64,000 nt of DNA from Mucilaginibacter sp. PAMC 26640 (GTDB taxonomy: Bacteria > Bacteroidota > Bacteroidia > Sphingobacteriales > Sphingobacteriaceae): NCBI GenBank assembly GCA_001596135.1, contig CP014773.1, forward strand, positions 5,547,375 to 5,611,374. The letters are read 5' to 3'. The notes under the pieces were generated by a model that did not search any database, had not been told where the DNA came from, and worked only from the letters and a program-made list of their open reading frames with translations. This document shows, in pieces, positions 25,706-34,109 of the stretch. Positions within the stretch are counted from its first letter, which is position 1; each line of letters opens with the position of its first letter. The translations under genes and the position numbers were made by a program.

Positions 25706-28522
25706 TCAATCCGCTCCGGCGTTAGCCATTTTTTCTGTCGTTTTCTTAATACTTTCTTTAACCGTTTTACCTGCTGGGGTATCAAATGCTTTAGCAACAA
25801 TGTGAGCCTGTTGGGCCGCATGCTGTTTCGCAAAACCGGTTGCCGTGCTGGCACCTTCCAAACGGGAGATCACCTGCAGGTTAAAGTGTTTATCGTTATG
25901 GAACTTGCGGCAAATGTATGGCCAAGCACCCATGTTCTCCGGTTCTTCCTGCACCCAGATAAACTCAGTTGCTTTTTCGTATTTGGCCTTAATTTTTATG
26001 ATCTGCTGAATAGGAGTTGGGTACAATTGTTCAACTCTTACTATCGCTACATCCTTCCGTTTATCTACCTGTTGCTTTTCCTGCAGATCATAATAAATCT
26101 TACCGGTACATAACAACACGCGTTTCACCTTTTTAGGCTCAGCGTAATTGTCATCTATCAGCTCAAGGAATTTACCATTTGTAAATTCTTCCAATGGCGA
26201 AACGCACTTAGGGCTGCGCAATAGACTTTTCGGTGTGAAGATGATGAGCGGCTTGCGAAAATCGCGGCGCATTTGCCTTCTTAATATATGAAAGAAGTTG
26301 GCAGGCGTTGTGCAATTAGCCACCTGGATATTATCATCAGCACAAAGCTCTAAAAAGCGCTCTACGCGGGCTGATGAATGCTCAGGGCCCTGGCCTTCAT
26401 AACCGTGTGGCAACAGCATCACCAAGCCATTACCACGCTGCCATTTTGTTTCGGCACTGGCAATATACTGGTCAATAATGATCTGTGCACCGTTGAAGAA
26501 ATCACCAAACTGTGCTTCCCATATGGTTAATGCATTGGGGTTAGCCATAGCGTAGCCATACTCAAAACCCAATACCCCGTATTCAGAAAGTAAAGAATTG
26601 AATATGCTTAATCTTGCTTCTTCGTTAATGGTTCCTAATGGCGTATATTCATCCTCCGATTCCGCCAGAGTTAACACAGCATGGCGGTGTGAAAAAGTAC
26701 CGCGCTTAACATCTTCTCCGCTCAACCTTACCGGTGTGCCTTCTTTTAACAAGGTACCGTAAGCCAGCAGTTCGCCCATTGCCCAATCAAAAACGCCGGT
26801 TTTGTTAACCATCGCATTGCGGTCTTCAAATAACTTCTCAATCTTTTTGAAAAACTGTTTGTCCTTCGGCAATACGGTCAGTTTGTTTCCTATTTCAACA
26901 ATATCTTCCTTGCTAACAGCGGTATCTATTGCAGAGATCAGTTCTTTATGGTTAGCCAAATGCAGGCCGCTCCAGGCGCCCTCAAACATGGCTATGGTAT
27001 CGGTAAACCTGTCTTCCGCTTTCGACTCGTCCAGCATTTGCTGTAGCTCCGCACGAAAATCTTTTTCCAGGCCTTTTACAAAAGCATCATCAACAGAACC
27101 CTCGGCAATTAATTTTTTACTGTAGATCTGTAGTGGGTTCGGGTGAGCCTCTATCGCTTTGTACAATACCGGCTGCGTGAATTTTGGCTCATCCGCCTCG
27201 TTGTGGCCGTAGCGGCGGTAACAAAGGATATCGATAAATACATCCTCGTTAAATACCTGGCGGTATTCCATTGCAAGGTTAACTACATAAGCCAATGCTT
27301 CAACATCATCACCATTTACGTGGAAAACAGGCGAAAGCACAGTTTTTGCCACATCTGTACAATAAGTACTCGAACGGGCATCCTTATAGTTGGTGGTAAA
27401 ACCAATTTGATTATTAATAACCAGGTGAATGGTACCACCTGTACGGTAACCATCAAGTTTCTCCATCTGCAGTACCTCGTACACAATGCCCTGGCCTGCT
27501 ACAGAGGCATCGCCATGGATCAGTATCGGTGCAATTTTAGAATGGTCGCCGTTGTATTTAAAATCTATTTTAGACCGGGTGATACCTTCTACAACCGGAT
27601 CTACCGCCTCTAAGTGCGATGGATTAGGGCAAAGGCTCAGGTGAACGTTTTTACCCTTTTTAGTCGTAATATCGGTTGAGAACCCTAAGTGATATTTTAC
27701 GTCGCCGCCAAATGGAGACTCGCTGTCATAGTTTTTACCTTCGAACTCAGAGAACACCTCTTTATAGGTTTTCTCCATGATGTTGGTAAGCACATTTAAA
27801 CGGCCACGGTGAGCCATACCGATGATAAATTCTTCGATACCCAGATCTGAACCCTGTTTGATTACGGAATCCAGCGCGGGAATAAGTGCCTCAGCACCCT
27901 CCAGTGAAAAACGTTTTTGACCAAGAAATTTTGTACCAAGGAAGTTTTCAAAAACAACGGCTTCGTTTAATTTCGAAAGCATCATCTTTTTATCCTCAAT
28001 ACCAAACTTTGGTGTATTGCGCCTCGTTTCCATCCTGTCCTCAAACCATTTCAGTTTGATAGGATTACGCAGATAGCGATACTCGGCACCAATAGTTTGG
28101 CAATACGTATCTTCCAGCAACTGGCGAATATCACGCAATTTAGCGGGGCCTAAACCAACTTCAACGCCGGCGTTAAACACCGTATCCATATCTGCATCGC
28201 TTAAACCAAATGTTTCCAGTTCCTTGCCCGGAAAGTATTTGCGGCGTTCGCGCACAGGGTTAGTTTTGGTAAATAAGTGGCCGCGCGTGCGGTACCCATT
28301 TATCATATTCATTACGTTGATCTCCTTCAGCAGGTTATCAGGCGTAGCTTGGGCAGTTGCAGTTGCCGCACCCTTTGCAGGCTGCGTGTCTCTACCAAAA
28401 TCAAAGCCTTCAAAAAACTTTTGCCAACCAAAATCTACCGATTCCGGGTCTTGTTTATATGCTTCGTATAGGGAGTCAATGTAGGCAGCGTTGCCGCTAT
28501 CAATGTAATTTAGGCGATCCAT
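25706..28522 (-). CDS. sucA: 2-oxoglutarate dehydrogenase E1 component
   Basis: 938 residues, the standard length. The thiamine-diphosphate enzyme decarboxylates 2-oxoglutarate and succinylates the E2 lipoyl arm. The N-terminal peptide (YIDSLYEAYKQDPESVD) is the E1o-type segment that contacts the complex. Then come GMAHRGRLNVLTNI, the active-site loop HGDASVAGQGIVYE, the ThDP-Mg motif starting NGDDVEALAYV with RYGHNEADEP, and the C-terminal EEPENMGAWPYI. It is the first gene of a sucA-sucB unit, with a good promoter upstream. The ATG at 28522 is unambiguous. Confidence 0.97.
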   Translation of the reverse strand: MDRLNYIDSGNAAYIDSLYEAYKQDPESVDFGWQKFFEGFDFGRDTQPAKGAATATAQATPDNLLKEINVMNMINGYRTRGHLFTKTNPVRERRKYFPGKELETFGLSDADMDTVFNAGVEVGLGPAKLRDIRQLLEDTYCQTIGAEYRYLRNPIKLKWFEDRMETRRNTPKFGIEDKKMMLSKLNEAVVFENFLGTKFLGQKRFSLEGAEALIPALDSVIKQGSDLGIEEFIIGMAHRGRLNVLTNIMEKTYKEVFSEFEGKNYDSESPFGGDVKYHLGFSTDITTKKGKNVHLSLCPNPSHLEAVDPVVEGITRSKIDFKYNGDHSKIAPILIHGDASVAGQGIVYEVLQMEKLDGYRTGGTIHLVINNQIGFTTNYKDARSSTYCTDVAKTVLSPVFHVNGDDVEALAYVVNLAMEYRQVFNEDVFIDILCYRRYGHNEADEPKFTQPVLYKAIEAHPNPLQIYSKKLIAEGSVDDAFVKGLEKDFRAELQQMLDESKAEDRFTDTIAMFEGAWSGLHLANHKELISAIDTAVSKEDIVEIGNKLTVLPKDKQFFKKIEKLFEDRNAMVNKTGVFDWAMGELLAYGTLLKEGTPVRLSGEDVKRGTFSHRHAVLTLAESEDEYTPLGTINEEARLSIFNSLLSEYGVLGFEYGYAMANPNALTIWEAQFGDFFNGAQIIIDQYIASAETKWQRGNGLVMLLPHGYEGQGPEHSSARVERFLELCADDNIQVANCTTPANFFHILRRQMRRDFRKPLIIFTPKSLLRSPKCVSPLEEFTNGKFLELIDDNYAEPKKVKRVLLCTGKIYYDLQEKQQVDKRKDVAIVRVEQLYPTPIQQIIKIKAKYEKATEFIWVQEEPENMGAWPYICRKFHNDKHFNLQVISRLEGASTATGFAKQHAAQQAHIVAKAFDTPAGKTVKESIKKTTEKMANAGAD

Positions 28523-28547
28523 GAGAAACCAATATTGTAAAACAGTG

Positions 28548-28581
28548 CAAAATTAAGCATAATACTACAATATGCCCCAAA
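28548..28581 (-). promoter_or_regulatory. Promoter of sucA-sucB
   Basis: On the minus strand, TTTG (28581-28578), 22 bases, then TAATTTTG (28555-28548) matches the Bacteroidota housekeeping consensus. A short leader of about 20 bases precedes the sucA ATG. Confidence 0.6.
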
Positions 28582-28709
28582 TTATATGTTATAACTTTTG
28601 AGGCAAACCAATGTTTGTGACTTAAGGATTTCTTTTGGGAACAAAATTGCTGTTTACGACCATAGAATTACCATTTCGAGTCAATAAGATTTAACCTTTA
28701 ATAAACTAT

Positions 28710-29687
28710 CTATTGCTGGCTCATCAATTCGATCTCATCACTAACTACTTTCAGCAATGACAGGTCACCTTCAGCATCCTGCAATAGTTGCCACATCATT
28801 ACGCCGCCTGCTTTGGAGATGGCAAGCTTCGTTTTCTTCTTGATAGTAAGTGCGCCGTTGTAATAAATAGTACCGCCGCTACTTACGCTAACCTGATCGG
28901 TATCTGCAGCATCAGGATATTTGTTAACGATATTTTTGTACGCCATATCAGTGGGCGCATCCTTGCCAAAGCCATACCCATAAAAAGGTAAGCCCAAATT
29001 TAACTTTGCTTTTGGGATACCCCGCTCAATAGTCCAATAATCCAAATCCTGCACGGCCATATCGTAGGGTGCATGCTGTCCCGGTTTATCCATGTCCCAA
29101 GGGCCTGTTTTATCGTAACTCATTTCGTTTACAAAATCAAACTGGGCCAGGGCTCTGTCTGTATACCTTTTGGCATAATAAGTTGCAATGGCTGCCGTCA
29201 TCAGCTTTTGTTTGGCTTTCAAAGCTACGCCCAGGTGAATAACAAAGGATTCATAATTGCTATCGATCATACGCCCTTCCAGATCCACATCGATCCCATC
29301 CACTTTATTATCAACAACCATTTTTAACAGCGAACTGATCAGGACTTCCTGCTTATCTCCTGCCAGCATACCCGACAGATATTTTGGCGGCGCACCGCCA
29401 GCAATTGACAACAAAACCTGCACATGTTTTTTGTGAGCATACCGGCATACTTTCTTGAGATCAGTTGGCGTGCTAAATTTCCCTGCAGAATCCGGATTGA
29501 GGAAGGCGATATTGAGGTGAGTGAGTTTCTCTAATTGAAATTTCTTTACTTCAGCCAGCAAATTGATGTGATTGCGTGTATAGCCAACAACCATAAACCG
29601 AGTAGACTGCAAGTTGTGCCCAGACTGCGCCAGGGCCCTGCCACAAACAAACGCCATTAAACTACATAAAACAATCATACCCCTCAT
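28710..29687 (-). CDS. GH18 family secreted glycoside hydrolase (chitinase/endo-N-acetylglucosaminidase-like)
   Basis: About 325 residues from the ATG at 29687, which gives the signal MRGMIVLCSLMAFVCGRALA. The frame opens 14 codons earlier. TIM-barrel features are MVVGYTRNHINLL at strand 1, HLNIAFLNPD at strand 2, VLLSIAGGAPP at strand 3 and the catalytic D130-G-I-D133-V-D135-L-E137 (DxxDxDxE) with its acid Glu. Strand 6 has FDFVNEMSYDKTGPWD and strand 7 KLNLGLPFYGYGF. It is minimal in length, with no binding module. Targets could be chitin, peptidoglycan-derived glycans or N-glycans. It stands alone, with a 187-base spacer to sucA. Confidence 0.88.
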   Translation of the reverse strand: MRGMIVLCSLMAFVCGRALAQSGHNLQSTRFMVVGYTRNHINLLAEVKKFQLEKLTHLNIAFLNPDSAGKFSTPTDLKKVCRYAHKKHVQVLLSIAGGAPPKYLSGMLAGDKQEVLISSLLKMVVDNKVDGIDVDLEGRMIDSNYESFVIHLGVALKAKQKLMTAAIATYYAKRYTDRALAQFDFVNEMSYDKTGPWDMDKPGQHAPYDMAVQDLDYWTIERGIPKAKLNLGLPFYGYGFGKDAPTDMAYKNIVNKYPDAADTDQVSVSSGGTIYYNGALTIKKKTKLAISKAGGVMMWQLLQDAEGDLSLLKVVSDEIELMSQQ

Positions 29688-29806
29688 AATGTCAAAGCTA
29701 TAATTGTTTTTGAGGTTGACTAAATTCATCTGGTAAAAAATTATATTCGAGATTAAACCAATTGATGTTTACCTTGGTCCAACCGCAAACCTACCCTTAA
29801 TTTATA

Positions 29807-30163
29807 ATGAAAATTCTAAAACCATATCTACTAACGGGTTTATTCTTCTGCCTGTTGTTCGGTGCCTGCGAAACGGTTGCCTACTTGCGCAAAAGGTTCC
29901 CTCGCCATCATGATGTTAGTGTATATTATGCTGCACGCGATGTAAAGCGGGAATACAAAGTAACGGGCCATTTTAGCAATGTACTACACGGAAATGAAGA
30001 GAACTCAAAAACCCAAATAATCGACGAAGCGAAAACTGTTGGTGCTGATGCCGTAATATTTACCAGCTTTGCAAATATTGCCGGTAAGGATCGCAGTGAT
30101 ACCATAACAGCAGATGCCATCAAATATACCGATGCACCAAAAACTGAAGAAGCAAAAAAGTAA
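29807..30163 (+). CDS. Small putative lipoprotein
   Basis: 118 residues. The signal ends in a lipobox (LLFGAC, Cys at residue 21), so it is probably an acylated envelope protein. The mature part is a compact alpha/beta domain: VSVYYAARDVKREYKVTGHF, then a helix and IIDEAKTVGADAVIFTSF. The latter resembles heavy-metal-binding/YbjQ-like or DUF4156-type small folds, but I cannot name the family. It has a charged tail (APKTEEAKK). It is divergent from GH18 and convergent with the CRY-DASH gene. Confidence 0.75.
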   Translation: MKILKPYLLTGLFFCLLFGACETVAYLRKRFPRHHDVSVYYAARDVKREYKVTGHFSNVLHGNEENSKTQIIDEAKTVGADAVIFTSFANIAGKDRSDTITADAIKYTDAPKTEEAKK

Positions 30164-30194
30164 TAGAATTTGTAAAAGAGGTTAAATCAACCTA

Positions 30195-31481
30195 TTAAAC
30201 GGAAACAGGCAGCCAGGTTGAGATAAAATCGCTTTTACTATCTAGCTGGTTAGCCGGTTTGGCGGCATTAAAATAGCGATTGCTTTTGGTATCGTTACCT
30301 ACCCCTGCAACAAAGGCCCAGTTACCCCAGTTACTGGCAGGCGAATAGTCTATCAGTTTTTCTTCAAAATATAAAGCCCCTCTCGTCCAGTCAACTTGCA
30401 GATCTTTCGTAAGATAAGTAGCCACTGCCTGCCTGCTATAATTGCTGATATAGCCCGTTGCATTTAACTCGTGCATAGCGGCATCTATAAAAGGCACACC
30501 TGTTGCACCGGCTCTCCATTGTTCAAAAAGCTCATCCTGGTTGGTAGCTGCTTCCGGTGCGGTGCTGCTAAAACCTTCGGCCCGAAAATATTTCTGCCCG
30601 TGTTTCTTAAACATAAAACGGAAATAATCACGCCATAACAATTCAAGCATCAACGCATCGGCATTTTGCATGGCCTGGCGGTTTTTCACCACCTCCCAAT
30701 ATACCTGCCTTGGCGAAATGCAACCCAATGCCAACCAGGGCGATAGGCCGGATGAGCATGGCCCCGTAGTACGTGCACTCTTGTGAACCGTGGTTTGCTG
30801 CCCGGTAAGATACTTTTCCAACTGCACCAATGCAGCGTTTTCGCCACCCGTGAAATGGTTGGTGCAACGCGGATCGTCTACCGGATCCGGCACGCCCAGA
30901 TCTGTAAGGGCAGGCATGGCTCCGGCATCACTAATTTGGGGCGTTAAGATATGATCAGGCGAAACAACACACTGCCGCACGCTGCTATCGCGTTCTACTT
31001 TCTTTTTAAAAGCCACGAAGCTATCCGGGATATCTTTTATAGGGAAAGGCAGATCTTCTTTATGGTACATGGTATGGCCAATGAAGTGCTTTAGATTCAG
31101 CTTCATTTTCCACAAGGCAGCTTCCACCCGCTCGGAGGCATCCGTTTCTTCTGGTGCTACTTCCCGGTGGTGATAAACCTCGCTGATCTGGTATTCTTCG
31201 GCCAGTTGCGTTAACACTTCGGCAGGATCTCCCATGCGAACAATGAGATCAGCCCCAAAACTTTTTAAATTTTTACGGAGATCTGCCACTGATTCAAGCA
31301 GAAATCTGGCCCGGAAACTCCCGGTTTTTAACACACCGGAATCGCTGGTTTTAAAGTAATACGGATCAAAAACATATACCGGTAAAACTCTATCAGCCTT
31401 GCGTACAGCTTCTGATAATATCTCATTATCATGAATTCGCAAGTCATTTCTAAACCAAACCAGTATTGTTTTTTCACTCAT
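30195..31481 (-). CDS. DASH-type cryptochrome/photolyase
   Basis: 428 residues. Cryptochrome DASH repairs cyclobutane pyrimidine dimers, mainly in single-stranded DNA, using blue light, FAD and usually a folate antenna. The N-terminal alpha/beta antenna domain starts ILVWFRNDLRIHDNE. The FAD domain shows SARTTGPCSSGLSPWLALGC then ISPRQVYWEV, ELLWRDYFRFMFKKHG, IDAAMHELNATGYISNYSRQ and VATYLTKDLQVDW, and the typical ASNWGNWAFVAGVGND for FAD contact. It lacks the long C-terminal tail of plant forms. It lies 47 bases after the small DUF2256 gene in the same direction and belongs to the light-defence island. Confidence 0.93.
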   Translation of the reverse strand: MSEKTILVWFRNDLRIHDNEILSEAVRKADRVLPVYVFDPYYFKTSDSGVLKTGSFRARFLLESVADLRKNLKSFGADLIVRMGDPAEVLTQLAEEYQISEVYHHREVAPEETDASERVEAALWKMKLNLKHFIGHTMYHKEDLPFPIKDIPDSFVAFKKKVERDSSVRQCVVSPDHILTPQISDAGAMPALTDLGVPDPVDDPRCTNHFTGGENAALVQLEKYLTGQQTTVHKSARTTGPCSSGLSPWLALGCISPRQVYWEVVKNRQAMQNADALMLELLWRDYFRFMFKKHGQKYFRAEGFSSTAPEAATNQDELFEQWRAGATGVPFIDAAMHELNATGYISNYSRQAVATYLTKDLQVDWTRGALYFEEKLIDYSPASNWGNWAFVAGVGNDTKSNRYFNAAKPANQLDSKSDFISTWLPVSV

Positions 31482-31528
31482 AGGAACACCTAATCCAAAC
31501 TTATTTAGATTAATTACAAAAATGCTAA

Positions 31529-31666
31529 TTATTTATTTGAGCGGCACCGGTCGCTGCAATATTTGACATCGTCCCAACATTTTGCCCATTTTTTGCGCCA
31601 GCTGAAAGGTCGTTTGCAAGTCTCACAAATTTTCGATGGCAGGTTTTCTTTATTACCCTTGTGCAT
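31529..31666 (-). CDS. DUF2256 small zinc-ribbon-like protein
   Basis: A 45-residue gene that is easy to miss. It reads MHKGNKENLPSKICETCKRP, then FSWRKKWAKCWDDVKYCSDRC. C14-x2-C17 and C37-x3-C41 form a likely zinc site, with C30 between. The ICETCKRPFSWRKKW...C...VKYCSDRCR pattern is that of DUF2256, a family often found next to cryptochromes and photolyases. It begins with ATG at 31666 and ends 47 bases before CRY-DASH, so the two are likely co-transcribed. Function is unknown; nucleic-acid binding is a guess. Confidence 0.88.
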   Translation of the reverse strand: MHKGNKENLPSKICETCKRPFSWRKKWAKCWDDVKYCSDRCRSNK

Positions 31667-31887
31667 AGTTTCTTTAACTATTAAAGCCCTGATATGTTCG
31701 AAAATAAGAAATCTTAACTAACTACAATCAGTATTCAAAGGTACGGCTAAAGCGGGATAATTTAAATTTTAACTTGTGAGCAGCTTTTAGAGAACGAACA
31801 GACAATGGTTGTGGCTATAATTAATGCAATTGTCAAATTTTATAGCACATGAACAATGCGCTATGCAGAATGTTATTTGACTAATAT

Positions 31888-32604
31888 ATGAGCTTAAAAA
31901 ACAAAAACATTCTAATAGTAGGCGGTAGTTCTGGAATAGGCCTGTCGCTAATCAAGCATCTTGCCATACAAGAAGCCAACATTTTCAATATATCACGTAA
32001 TCCGTCAGCCGAATGGCCGGAAGGAATAAATCATATTCAGGCAGATATCCTTGGAGATCTCAGTGCTGTGGTGGACCAATTGCCTGATCAATTGCACGGC
32101 TTGGTTTACTCGGCTGGCAGTATCAACCTAAAGCCGTTTCAGCGGTTAACCAACGACGATTTTTTAAACGACTATAAAATAAACGTACTGGGGGCAACAG
32201 AGATCATTCGTATGGCCCTAAAAGGACTCAAAAATGCAGGTGGCGCCAGTATAGTGCTATATAGTTCTGTGGCTGCAAAAGCGGGTATGCCTTTTCATGC
32301 CAGTATTGCCGCAGCTAAAGGAGCTATTGAAGGTTTAACGGTATCATTAGCAGCGGAACTTTCTACCAGCCAGATCAGGGTAAATGCAATTGCGCCTTCG
32401 CTTACGGATACACCGCTTGCACAAAGCCTCCTGAGTACTGAAGAAAAGCGTTCATCATCTGCAAAAAGACACCCACTAGGGAAAATCGGCAAGCCGGATG
32501 ATATAGCCTTTGCAACTCAATTTTTATTAAGCGAACATAGCGGCTGGATCACCGGGCAAATTATCGGGATTGACGGCGGACTCGGCGCATTAAGGCCTTT
32601 GTAA
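31888..32604 (+). CDS. Short-chain dehydrogenase/reductase with substituted catalytic Tyr
   Basis: 238 residues. It has a Rossmann start KNILIVGGSSGIGLSL (nucleotide-binding GxxxGxG), YSAGSINLKPF in place of NNAG, Ser in VLYSSVAAKAG, and the C-terminal WITGQIIGIDGGLG. The normal YxxxK dyad reads IAAAK: K144 is present but position 140 is Ile, in HASIAAAKGAIEGLTVSLAAEL. It may be a catalytically altered or non-enzymatic SDR subfamily. It is the first rightward gene of the light-defence island, divergent from the DUF2256/CRY-DASH pair across a 221-base spacer that probably carries both promoters. Confidence 0.88.
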   Translation: MSLKNKNILIVGGSSGIGLSLIKHLAIQEANIFNISRNPSAEWPEGINHIQADILGDLSAVVDQLPDQLHGLVYSAGSINLKPFQRLTNDDFLNDYKINVLGATEIIRMALKGLKNAGGASIVLYSSVAAKAGMPFHASIAAAKGAIEGLTVSLAAELSTSQIRVNAIAPSLTDTPLAQSLLSTEEKRSSSAKRHPLGKIGKPDDIAFATQFLLSEHSGWITGQIIGIDGGLGALRPL

Positions 32605-32683
32605 CCTGCCGTAAAGGCTTTACACAAGTATGATATTTTCGTCCCTCATTAGTGGTAACTTTAACACATAAAATCAATTCATT

Positions 32684-33334
32684 ATGGCCAGTACCGAAAG
32701 CATTCAGACAGCGTATATAGATTTTGTTTTAACAGAAGGGCACCAGCCCAAATCCGTTTACATTTTTTCAAAGAAAAATGAAATGGCCGAAGAGGAGTTC
32801 TATCGTTTCTTTGGTTCTTTTTATGCGGTAGAGCAAAGCATCTGGGCAGATCTTACCCGCAAAACGCTTGGCGAAATCCGCACACAGGAAATATGGGCGC
32901 AGTATGCAGCACGCGAAAAAGCATTGTCCTTTTTTTATAGCTTTTTTGAGTTGCTCAAAAGCAACCGAAGTTTTGCTGTATATAGCTTAAAAAAGGAACG
33001 CGGAATGGGCACTCCAAAAGTATTGCAGCCAACTAAAGAGATATTTGAAAACTTTGCCGAAAGTATTTTGGCAGAGGGTATTGAATCGCAGGAACTGACG
33101 GATCGTAAGTTTTTCAGTAAGCGATATAAAGATGCGCTTTGGGTGCAGTTTGGTTTTGTGCTTAATTTCTGGATCAACGATGATTCGGCAGGCTTTGAAA
33201 AAACCGATGAAGCTATAGAGAAAGGTGTTAACGTAACATTCGATCTTTTCCAGCGCTCACCAATTGACAACTTGTTTGAATATGGAAAATTCCTGGCTAA
33301 AAATGGCGGGATCAAGGAAAAGTTGGGTTTCTAA
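32684..33334 (+). CDS. TetR-family regulator-like protein
   Basis: 216 residues. The N-terminal 45 residues (SIQTAYIDFVLTEGHQPKSV, then YIFSKKNEMAEEEFYRFFGS) look like a degenerate TetR helix-turn-helix, ending with the Tyr/Phe-rich FYRFFGSFYAVE typical of the Y-x-x-F turn. The rest is an all-helical ligand/dimer domain of the type called TetR C-terminal. It is likely a repressor, or a protein derived from one, in the light-defence island. Weak DNA-binding residues leave open a non-regulatory role. It lies 79 bases after the SDR gene, and its 3' end overlaps the longest reading of the HAD gene. Confidence 0.75.
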   Translation: MASTESIQTAYIDFVLTEGHQPKSVYIFSKKNEMAEEEFYRFFGSFYAVEQSIWADLTRKTLGEIRTQEIWAQYAAREKALSFFYSFFELLKSNRSFAVYSLKKERGMGTPKVLQPTKEIFENFAESILAEGIESQELTDRKFFSKRYKDALWVQFGFVLNFWINDDSAGFEKTDEAIEKGVNVTFDLFQRSPIDNLFEYGKFLAKNGGIKEKLGF

Positions 33335-34106
33335 GAGTTCTCCAAATCAACTGGAAAAGGAGAATAAAATAGATAACAAGATATTGAACGATAACCGTCT
33401 GTTAAACAAAAAGAAAGCTGCTTTTGTGGGAGAAAGTTTAAAAGGTGCTAATTTTGCCGCTGTATTTGACATGGATGGTACGCTTGTAGATAACACTCCC
33501 TTCCACTATAAAGCCTGGCAGTTGCTGTTTGAAAAACACAATATGCCCGAGTTGAGCAGGGAAACTTACAAAGCAGAGATTAGTGGAGTTCCAATTTTAA
33601 ATACAATTCAAAAATATTTCCCCAATGCCGGCAAGGCAGAGCAAGATCTTCTTGTTGATCAGAAACAGCAATTGTATCAACAGCAATATTTGCCGTTTTT
33701 AAGGCCAATAAATGGCCTGGAAAATTTTCTTCGGGAACTAAGCCAATCAGGTATTAAAGTAGCCCTGGCTACGTCGTCTGAAATGGCGGATGTTGATTTT
33801 ATCTTCGACAAAATTCCTATCCGACAATATTTTGATACCATTGTTATTGGCAGCATGGTTAACCAACCTAAACCTAGTCCGCAGATATTTTTAAAAGCAG
33901 CCGAACAGTTAAATACTCCGCCCGGAAAGTGCGTAGTTTTTGAAGACTCAATGGCGGGGCTTCAAGCCGGCAACAATGCAGGTATGAAAGTTGTTGGAAT
34001 CACTACCGCCCACCCTGCTTCCGTTATTAATAAAATAGCCGGGCTGGCAATAAATGACTACGCTGACATTGACATTCATCAATTGGCGGCACTATTTAAT
34101 GATTAG
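33282..34106 (+). CDS. HAD-superfamily phosphatase (beta-phosphoglucomutase-like)
   Basis: HAD subfamily IA. The nucleophile and acid are D63 and D65 in VFDMDGTLVDN (counting from the ATG at 33282). Motif II Thr/Ser is in VALATSSEMAD, the motif III Lys is in NQPKPSPQIFLKA, and motif IV acids are in CVVFEDSMAGLQAGNNAG. The cap sequence HYKAWQLLFEKHN resembles phosphoglucomutase and small-metabolite phosphatases. The start is uncertain: the open frame reaches a TTG at 33264 and the ATG at 33282 overlaps the TetR gene by 53 bases. Low-quality residues before GANFAAVF suggest a start nearer TTG 33384 or GTG 33426. The ABC1 kinase gene follows after 3 bases. Confidence 0.85.
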   Translation: MENSWLKMAGSRKSWVSKSSPNQLEKENKIDNKILNDNRLLNKKKAAFVGESLKGANFAAVFDMDGTLVDNTPFHYKAWQLLFEKHNMPELSRETYKAEISGVPILNTIQKYFPNAGKAEQDLLVDQKQQLYQQQYLPFLRPINGLENFLRELSQSGIKVALATSSEMADVDFIFDKIPIRQYFDTIVIGSMVNQPKPSPQIFLKAAEQLNTPPGKCVVFEDSMAGLQAGNNAGMKVVGITTAHPASVINKIAGLAINDYADIDIHQLAALFND

Positions 34107-34109
34107 ATC

